DNA of 64,000 nucleotides from Dillenia suffruticosa (lineage: Eukaryota > Streptophyta > Magnoliopsida > Dilleniales > Dilleniaceae): positions 10,091,501-10,155,500 of the forward strand of contig JAVTVX010000031.1 of assembly GCA_033439265.1 (NCBI GenBank), written 5' to 3'. A program made the position numbers and the translations under genes. Under the pieces are notes generated by a model. That model saw nothing but the letters and a program-made list of their open reading frames with translations, did no database searches and had not been told where the DNA came from. This document shows positions 56,756 to 64,000 of this stretch, one piece after another. Every line of letters begins with the position of its first letter. Within the stretch, counting starts at the first letter, position 1.

Positions 56756-57863
56756 TGAGTGTAGATGATGGGAAGATCACACTCTGGAGAAGTAGAAGGA
56801 TCGCCTTGATCTTTCTAAAGTAAGGATTCCAAGGAGTTCATTTTGTCATGAATTTTCTGATTTTGGTCTTCTAATTCAGTCAATCTTGCGTGGGTATGAG
56901 AGTTTTGATATTCAATAGAAGTTGGGCTTGAATATGTACGAATACTCCCCAAATCATATCCATTATAATTTCAGAGGATGAAATGAATGTAGATGGAGCA
57001 CCATATGAGGGGGTAAGTTGAAGGATTTGGTCTGTAATCTAATCAGATGGACCTTCTCTAGATGGTTCACTTGGTTTTGCCTCATCCCTTTTTCTTTTCT
57101 TGCCACCTTCTTCTTGATCATCATCAATATTTTCCCAAACTCCATTCTTACTACTCATTTGACCTTTTTTATTAATTGTTCCCCAATTCCATTTTCATGC
57201 TCAATTTTGTGCAAATTTCCTTCTTTTAAATCAATTTAAATTTTATACCATCCATTAAACATGCCATCAACCAAGGATCTTCTTTGGATATATTCGTATG
57301 ATTACCACATCTAGGTCTAAGGATGTGAGTAATAATGAGATGAAAGATGTGTTCATGCACTCCCAAATTCTTGGCATGTAAATCTACTTCATCTATATTC
57401 ATTAAATTTTCATTCTTAAGCACAATCTTTGCACATTCAATTTGACTCATCATCATATACTTTTCACAACCACTAAATGCATTCTAGGTTACATATCATG
57501 CACATCACTTTAGGTGTAAGCACAATTTGTTTCCCTTTAATGTGTATTTTGAAAGAGTAAGATTCCATTCGCGTAGGGAAGTAAAAGTGAGTTTCCATCA
57601 TATGTTCTCCAGTCTCATCAATCACTTCCAAATTGTTATAGAATTTCCTAACTAAGAAATCATAGACATCTTCATGAACTTAGCAAGATGTGAGACAGGT
57701 GTTCTTCATATGGAAAATTGATTTTCTTCAGAAATTCTCAATCTATGAGTCTTCCTAATTTTAATTTCCTTTTAAAGAAATTAGTAGTGAAAGACTTACT
57801 TTTCTCAAGAGAAGGGAAGTTACTTTCGTTGAACCTTGATGGGTTTTTCGTCTTTGGTGCCAT
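56756..57863 (-). pseudogene. Envelope-like protein region of element E
   Basis: It starts at MAPKTKNPSRF (57863). Open pieces separated by stops then include IDEVDLHAKNLGVHEHIFHL, THILRPRCGNHTNISKEDPW and ACLMDGIKFKL. This pattern of a hydrophobic helix, an ILxPRxGN core and a following leader-like helix is what I recall for the envelope-like ORF of Sireviruses, annotated as putative plant transposon protein. A basic cluster KKRKRD with acidic and Ser/Pro-rich flanks lies near 57090. The function of this ORF is not known, and a role in cell entry has not been shown. The copy is broken by several stops. Confidence 0.65.
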
Positions 57864-58690
57864 GGAGTGATCTTCGATCCTTCCTTGTCGATGATGAGAC
57901 ACTTTGGAAGGTTTAAAGAAGAGGATTAAAGTTTGTTCAAAAGAAAGGGAGAAACGGTTTGAGAGGATACGAAGAGGTAAGAAGGAGAGACAACATGCGA
58001 AGGGGTTAGGGCTTTTTGTTTTAGGGTTTGTGATTTTGGAGGGAATATGAAAAATCATGATTTTAAACCTAGATTATTAGGCTTAGGTTGCATTCAGATT
58101 ATTGATATAGACGAAATGGATTTAGTTTTAAGGTTTTTAGATTTTATCCGTTTTATAAGCCACATGGGGTTGGTTACAACAGAATGATGAACCGACCTGT
58201 CTTGCTCAAACAAGGCAATTTACACTAGGTTGCAAGGCTCTCATGTGAATGAAACCTTAAATCTTAATACCATCAAGTCGCCTTCCAAATTAACTAAGGT
58301 GACTTAGTGATGTTTGTAGAAAGATTTCTATGACTTGAATATGATGAGTCGTTTTTCATTTATGACAAGACGACTTGTGTGGTCAAATTTATGCACAGGG
58401 TGATTCATAATCTCCACAAGTCTGCTTATTATGTGCAGGTCGCCTTCCCATCTTCTCAAGGCGACTTATAGATATGTTTCAGAATTATTTTTATGGCCTG
58501 AGTTGGGTGAGTCGTCCTGTACTTATAATCATATATAAGTCGACCCGTACCTCAGTCAATTTGGATATCTTTGAAATTTTATTACAATTTCATTTGTAAT
58601 TGTTGTTGCTATTATAATTACAATTATTCTTATAATTTGATCTCATAATTCATTTAGTATCAAGGATTCATTCCATCATTCTCAATTCTC
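57864..58690 (-). other. Region between pol and envelope-like ORF of element E
   Basis: Bases 58190-58580 hold repeated short motifs (GTCGCCTT, AAGGCGACTT and variants) also found in the LTR. An upstream open frame continues from MAPKTK to 58058 but includes a non-family N-terminus. No other gene. Confidence 0.5.
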
Positions 58691-58699
58691 TTCTTAAGT

Positions 58700-60030
58700 T
58701 ACAAATTTGTCTCTATCCAAAAGTTTGATAAAAAGATCCGCAATTTGTTTTTTTGGTTTCTACATATTCTATAATTATATCTTTTTTAAGTACATGATCT
58801 CTAATTAAGTGATATCTCACCTTAATGTGTTTAGTTCTAGAGTGATGTACTAGATTTTTAGTTAAATTATAGTACGAATATTATCAATTTTGGTTGGTAC
58901 ATTTTCAAATTTCAGACCATAATCGTCAAGTTGATGTTTGATCCACAGGATTTGTACACAACATTGCCCTGCAGTCACATACTCTGTTTCTGTGATTGAG
59001 GTAGTGACACTATTTTATTTTCTAGAGGACCATGAGACTAACATACTCCCAAAGAATTGATAAATCCCACTAGTCTTTTTTCTATCCATTTTACTTCCTA
59101 TAAAATCAACATCTGAGTATCCATGTAATATGAATACTGAATTCATATTATACCATAGTTCTAAATTGCGTGTGTTCTTTAAATATCTCAAAATTCTCCT
59201 AACAACAATTAAGTGATATTCTTTAGGGTTAGATTGAAATGTAGCACACAACCATACACTAAATAAGATATCAAGCCTAAATGCAGTTAAATATAGAAAA
59301 GAACTAATCATGCTTCTATATAGTTTTTGACACACTTTTTTCCATTCTCATCTTTGTCTATCTTAATTGATATGCTTATTGGTGTGGCATATCCCTTTGC
59401 CTCACTAAATCCAAATTTCTTGATCAATTCTTTAGTAAATTTGAATTAACTAATAAATATTTCTCCTTTTATTTGCTTTATTTGTAATCTTAGAAAATAA
59501 TTCAATTCACACATCATTCTCATTTCAAACTCTGTATGCATAAATTTAGCAAATTCTTGACAAGCATTTTTATTTATTGCTTTAAATACTATATCATCTA
59601 CATGGATTTGAACTATTAAAATTTCTTTGTTTTTTCTTTTAATTAACAAAGTTGTATCAAATTTTCTCTTTCAAAATCATTTTTATAAGAAAATTGTTAA
59701 ATCTCTCATACCAAACTCTTGGAGCTTGTTAGGCCATATAGTGTTTTAGACAATTTAAATATATAATCCGGATATTTTAGATGTTCAAATCCAGGTGGTT
59801 GTTATACAAAAACTGTTTTATTTATTATACCATTTAGGAATGCACTCTTGGCGTCTATTTAGTATAACTTGAAGTACATAAAATATGCAAAGGCAAGTAA
59901 TATCTTAGGACCTTTTAATCTAGCTACCAGAGTATAGGTTTCATCATAATTAATATTTTCTTCTTGACTATAACCTTGAGCCACTAATCTAATTATACCA
60001 TTGAGCCACTAATGTAACTTTGTTTCTAGT
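58700..60030 (-). pseudogene. Reverse transcriptase and RNase H of element E
   Basis: The order in element orientation is: a worn N-terminal part of reverse transcriptase, then the active site as IHVDDIVFKA (usually Y/V-V-D-D-I), ELNYFLRLQIKQIKGEIFIS, and YRSMISSFLYLTAFRLDILF. RNase H shows HGYSDVDFIGSKMDRKKTSG with LVSWSSRK, then a stop and TETEYVTAGQCCVQILWIK. These are typical Sirevirus Pol segments. Multiple frameshifts. Confidence 0.8.
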
Positions 60031-60165
60031 GATTGTCGCATGTTCATCTAGTTGTTCCTAAACACCCACTTTTGTGCTTATTACTGATTGATCAATTGGT
60101 TTAGCAATTAATTCACATATTTCATTTCTTTCGAATTGATTTAGCTTTTCTTAAATGGTTAGAAT

Positions 60166-60650
60166 CTAATTTTTATTGCTTAGAACCTCATCAACATTTT
60201 TACATTCAATTTGAGAAATGAAAACCACATATTCACATTGATTTTGAGTTAAAGTTTTAGTTCTAAATCTAACCTCTATATTTTCGACTACATTTTCTAT
60301 ATTAACACTTTTTCTCATAGTTGAAAATTTTACTTCTTGCTCTTCTTGTTGTTGACGGCTTGTTTGATTCTCTTCAGCTCTAACTTCTGACATTTCTCCC
60401 TTTAGTTTTTCATTTTCCAATGTCTCTTATTCTAATATTTGTTCTATCTCTTGAATTTTATTATCAAAATTTCTTTTACTCAAATGGTCACTTTCATCAA
60501 AATTTACATGAATGGACTTATCAACCATTATTGTTCTCTTATAATATACTCTATATGTTTTACTAGAAATTGAATATTTTAAAAAAAATAGGTTCATTAC
60601 TTTTTGTATCAAATTTTCTAGATTATCTTTTCCGTTATTTAACACATAGC
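60166..60650 (-). pseudogene. Integrase C-terminus/linker of element E
   Basis: Glu-rich open pieces (EVRAEENQTSRQQQEEQEVKF; YYKRTIMVDKSIHVNFDESD) that separate integrase from reverse transcriptase. Highly charged and poorly conserved, as usual for this linker. Confidence 0.6.
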
Positions 60651-60837
60651 ATTTACATCTAAAAATATGAAAATAACCTATATTAGGTTTTCTACTTTTA
60701 TATAGTTCATAAGAAGTTTTTTTAAAAGATTAGTCTAATTAATGTTCCACTAAAAATATAGCAAATTGTGTTGATAGTTTCAGCCCAAAATTATTTGAGT
60801 AAATTATATTCATATAGTATAGTTCTATCCATTTTTT

Positions 60838-61700
60838 CTAGAATTCGATTCTTTCTTTCCACAACACTATTTTGTTGAAGTATTTTAGGTGTAAAGAAAT
60901 TATGATATATTCCATTTTCATCATAATATTCTTGCAAAGATTATTCACAAACTCTTTACCATGATCACTTTTAATACTATTGATTATGCATCTTTTCTCA
61001 TTTTGGATTTTCTTACATAGTTTGATGAATGCATTACATGTTTCTTTCTTTTTGGTTAGAAATATTACCAATGTATATCTTGAGTAATTATCAATTATTA
61101 CAAAACCATAGTATTTTCCTCCTAAACTTTGTGTTCTCGTTGAACCAAAGAGATCCATGTGAAATAACTCTAATGGGCTAGATGTGGGGACTATATTTTT
61201 GGATTTGAAGAAAGATTTGATATACTTTCCATTCATGCAAGTATTACGCAGTTTATTCTTTTCATATTTCAATTTTGGAATTCCTTTAACCACGTCTTTT
61301 CTAACTAATTTAGATATTAAATCCATACTTGCGTGTCATAGTTTCCTATATCATAACCATGCATCAATATTTCCAATAGCCATGAAGCAAGTTTCATTTA
61401 GAGCACTCAAGTTATCTAAATTAATGACATATATATTTCATTGCCTTTTTCCTCTGTATTTTACTTCCTTGTTTGATTTATCTATCACAATGCAATAATC
61501 ATGATCAAATAAAATAGTGAAACCTTTGTCATACAGTTGATTAATGCTTAGCAAATTATGCTTCAATCCTTTAACTAAGAGAACATACTCAATTTGAGTA
61601 GGAAACATATCTATATTCCCTATGCCATTTTTCCTTTTGAGTTGTTTCTGAAGACCACTTTGCTTCATTTCTTTTCTTCTAAACTACTGAACTTAGACGA
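60838..61700 (-). pseudogene. Pre-integrase and integrase of element E
   Basis: Reads VLLVKGLKHNLLSINQLYDK (pre-integrase) and CIVIDKSNKEVKYRG, then after breaks MDLISKLVRKDVVKGIPKLK, SSPLELFHMDLFGSTRTQSL, YGFVIIDNYSRYTLVIFL and SIKSDHGKEFVNN. The catalytic Asp residues fall in HMDLFG and SDHGKEF. Stops are present, and the GAG-type HxxxxH motif is damaged. Confidence 0.8.
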
Positions 61701-61935
61701 ATCTCCCGTTATATGCTGAGAGCATCCACTGTCTAAAAACCATATATTTTCAGAAATTTTGGCCTTGAGACAAATTTGTACATAGAATTAATCAAGTGTT
61801 AGCTTTTGGTATCCAAATTTTCTTGGGTCTAGCAGTATTAAAGCTCATCATAGTTTCAGAAGCAATCTTTGGTACCCATTTCAATGTCATTTTCTTGTAT
61901 TTTAAATCATTAAACCAACACTTATCCATATTATG

Positions 61936-63653
61936 TCATATTCCATTGCAGTAGGTATACTTGATATATGTTTTAGGTACTTTTGTTTGATTTGGAATAG
62001 ATCTTCTTCTAAATTTACAATTGTGAGAACTATGTCTTTGTTTCATGCAATAATAACAATTAAACCTTGATCTATTATTCATTGTGCTAGGAACAAAGAA
62101 ACTATAGAGTTTCTTTTGTGTCATAGCAGGATTATATCCCAAACCAAATTTATCATAAACAGTCCTTTGTACTTCAAGTATCAAGTCCAATTTCTCTTGT
62201 CCTTGAGCAAATTTATACAGTAAAGAAATTAACTTTTTATTTCTCTTTGTTTTGATCTAACTCCCTTTCTATGTTTTCATTCTTGCTGTTTTGATTATTG
62301 TCATTTAGAGACTTGATTTTGTGTTTTCAATTTTTGTATGTGAATTTTTTGCCTCGCTTGTTTTGCCTTTAACTTCCACAAATATGTCAATTTTTTCTTG
62401 TCTCAATTTATCATTTTCTAACTTAAGTTTTTCATTTTCAGATTTCAATTATTCATGTCTTCTCCTAGTTTGATCATTTCCCTTTTAAGTGATCTATTTT
62501 TCTAAGTCATATTTTTTATGTCTTTGATAGATTCTATGAGTGCATCATACAATTCATCAAATGATAAGTCATGTTCAAATTCTGAATCAGCAAAGTAAGA
62601 TGTTGAAGAGGTTACCTCAATGTTTGAGTCGTTTTCTAATACCATGAATCACAAGTTTGTTTGCTCTTGTTTATGTTCCTCCTCATTTGAGCTTTCATTC
62701 TCATTACTCCATACTGTCAGGACCTTTTTCTTTCCCTTCTCCTTTTTCTCAGATTTCTTGAGTAATGGACAATCAGCCTTGATGTGGCCAAGCTTCTTGC
62801 ACTGATAGCATCTAGTTTCTTCTTTCCTTTCTGGTTTCTTGAATTCTCTTCTACCTTTGTTTCTTTTACTCATCATGAATTTTTGAACTTTCTAGTTAGA
62901 AGAGTCATGTCTTCATTTCAATATTACTTGAATTATCTTCCTCACTTTCAGCCTTTAGTGCTATGGATTTAGCTCTTTCTTTATTTCCATTTCCTTTGGA
63001 ATTTATTTTCATTTCATGAGTTGTCAATGAACCAACTAACTGATTCATTGAAAGAGTTTTCAAATTCTTGGATTCTTCAATTATTGAAACTTTGGCGTCC
63101 TATGACTTAGACAAACACCGCAGCACTTTATCAACCATATGTTTTTGACTAATTCTCTCACCTAGCAACCTTAATTTATTTGTGAAAGTATTGAATCTTG
63201 TTATCATGTCTCCCACGCTTTCTCCATCCTTCATTTTAAATGTTTCGTATTCTTATTTCAGCATTCTTATCTTGTTCTTCCTTACTTGATTTGTGCCTTT
63301 GTCGGTAATCTCTAATCTTTCCCATATTTCTTTTGCAATGATGCAAGATGAGATTCTATTGTATTCGTTGAGACTTAAGGCCAGATGCAATAGATTAACG
63401 CTTTGCAATTTGCTCTATAAGCCTTATCTTCTTCAGAAGTCATATTCTTCATTTTTACAAGTACTCTTACCCCTTCGATTTTTTTAGTTGGAAATTCAAT
63501 TCCTTATTCTATTATTTCCCAAGCAGTTTCGTCTTGAACAATTATGAAATTTCTCATTCTTTGCTTCCAATAGCTATAATTGTTGTCGTTGAAAAATGGT
63601 ACCCTATTGGTTGAGCAAGTTTCGAATGGAACACTATTTCCATTTAATGCCAT
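61936..63653 (-). pseudogene. gag: Sirevirus-type gag of element E with two zinc knuckles
   Basis: It starts at ATG 63653 (MALNGNSVPFE, then RVPFFNDNNYSYWKQRMRNF) and soon meets a stop after ETAWEIIE. The first knuckle CYQCKKLGHIKADC is at about 62780-62820, in an open piece 62649-62876. A second knuckle-like motif CYYCMKQRHSSHNC is at about 62000-62050, as found in long Sirevirus Gag proteins. Stops and frameshifts occur between them. Confidence 0.78.
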
Positions 63654-63699
63654 GTTTGATCTTTACTTCTGAGGTTTTTGAACCCTTTCCAGAAGACCC

Positions 63700-63711
63700 G
63701 CTCTGACACCA
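63700..63711 (-). promoter_or_regulatory. Primer-binding site of element E
   Basis: The minus strand reads TGGTGTCAGAGC, one base different from the usual TGGTATCAGAGC complementary to initiator tRNA-Met. Confidence 0.8.
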
Positions 63712-63713
63712 CT

Positions 63714-64000
63714 TATAGATACTAAAAGTAATAATCTAGAGGGGTGAATAGGTCATTAAACTGTTTTGGCTAATTTTTGAATAATTACAAAAAATAAAGA
63801 CGTATTAAAATCTGTTCAGCAAGAAAAAGGGGTAAAACATTAGATACACAATTTATAGTAATTCCACCTTCTTAGTGTATATCCATGTCCAGACTTTATC
63901 TGAATTTTCAAATCCACTATTCTGTTAATTTATAAACTAACTTCTCAATAAGTTAGTGAACCATACAAGTATTTTTCAAGTATTTTCACTTGCTTTTCAC
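63714..64000 (-). repeat. 5' LTR of element E, partial
   Basis: It matches 54421-54705 closely, with point changes and small indels, and runs off the window. It proves that the 54421-56005 repeat and this one are the two LTRs of one element. Confidence 0.85.

Larger units (their letters stand above)
54421..64000 (-). mobile_element. Sirevirus-like Copia element E (incomplete at window end)
   Basis: It is inserted in the integrase of D and lies on the minus strand: 5' LTR (from 63714, runs off), primer site, gag with two zinc knuckles, integrase, reverse transcriptase/RNase H, a long 3' region with an envelope-like frame, polypurine tract, and a 1585-base 3' LTR. Long LTRs, a large Gag with a second knuckle, and a region after Pol coding an envelope-like protein are features of the Sirevirus (Maximus/SIRE) lineage. 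Coding regions contain many stops. Confidence 0.85.

Noticed and set aside
1..64000. Integrated plant virus (pararetrovirus) sequences
   Set aside because: All reverse-transcriptase regions belong to Copia- or gypsy-type LTR elements with LTRs, primer sites and integrase. No movement-protein or coat-protein motif typical of pararetroviruses was seen.

Overview
This window looks like nuclear DNA from a dicot-like flowering plant. It is AT-rich, has spliced plant genes, and is packed with plant-type LTR retrotransposons, CACTA elements and tRNA-derived SINEs. I see no bacterial, organellar or viral genome organisation. The only apparently intact host genes are two close paralogues of the F-box/phloem-protein-2 (PP2-B) family, at 6361-7676 and 24937-26285, both on the + strand with three exons. 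A third PP2-B copy between them (9003-17118) is dead: it lacks exon 1, an LTR retrotransposon splits exon 2, and exon 3 carries stops, a frameshift and a CACTA fragment. Flanking sequence is duplicated along with the genes, so this is a local tandem array stretched by transposons.

Layout: 1-2244, 5' end of a minus-strand Ty3/gypsy element (H) with gag, primer site and LTR. 2245-2695, end of another LTR. 2696-4328, end of a CACTA transposon. 4329-7676, flank and PP2-B gene 1. 9022-16239, Copia element A inside the PP2-B pseudogene, with 5-bp target duplications and a SINE in one LTR. 18984-24230, a truncated Copia element (G) interrupted by a decayed Athila-like gypsy element. 24231-27240, PP2-B gene 2 and flanks. 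27241-33611, Copia element B, which has lost its 3' LTR. 34078-48583, four decayed fragments of a coiled-coil gene resembling the WPP-domain-associated protein (WAP), interrupted by a short Copia derivative (F), a complete Copia element (C, 38186-45918) and CACTA sequence. 50028-54420, a + strand Ty3/gypsy element (D). 54421-64000, a large minus-strand Sirevirus-like Copia element (E) with an envelope-like region, inserted in the integrase of D and running off the window.

The intact genes probably act as substrate receptors of SCF ubiquitin ligases, with an F-box for SKP1 binding and a PP2 lectin-like domain. The rest is mostly a record of nested transposition. I found no clearly new biological system. 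The observations most worth a second look are the nested insertions with visible target duplications, GC-rich retroelement leaders with perfect inverted repeats, the repeated WAP-like fragments, the Sirevirus envelope-like region, and the different promoter structures of the two PP2-B copies. All homology calls come from reading motifs by eye; no database search was possible.
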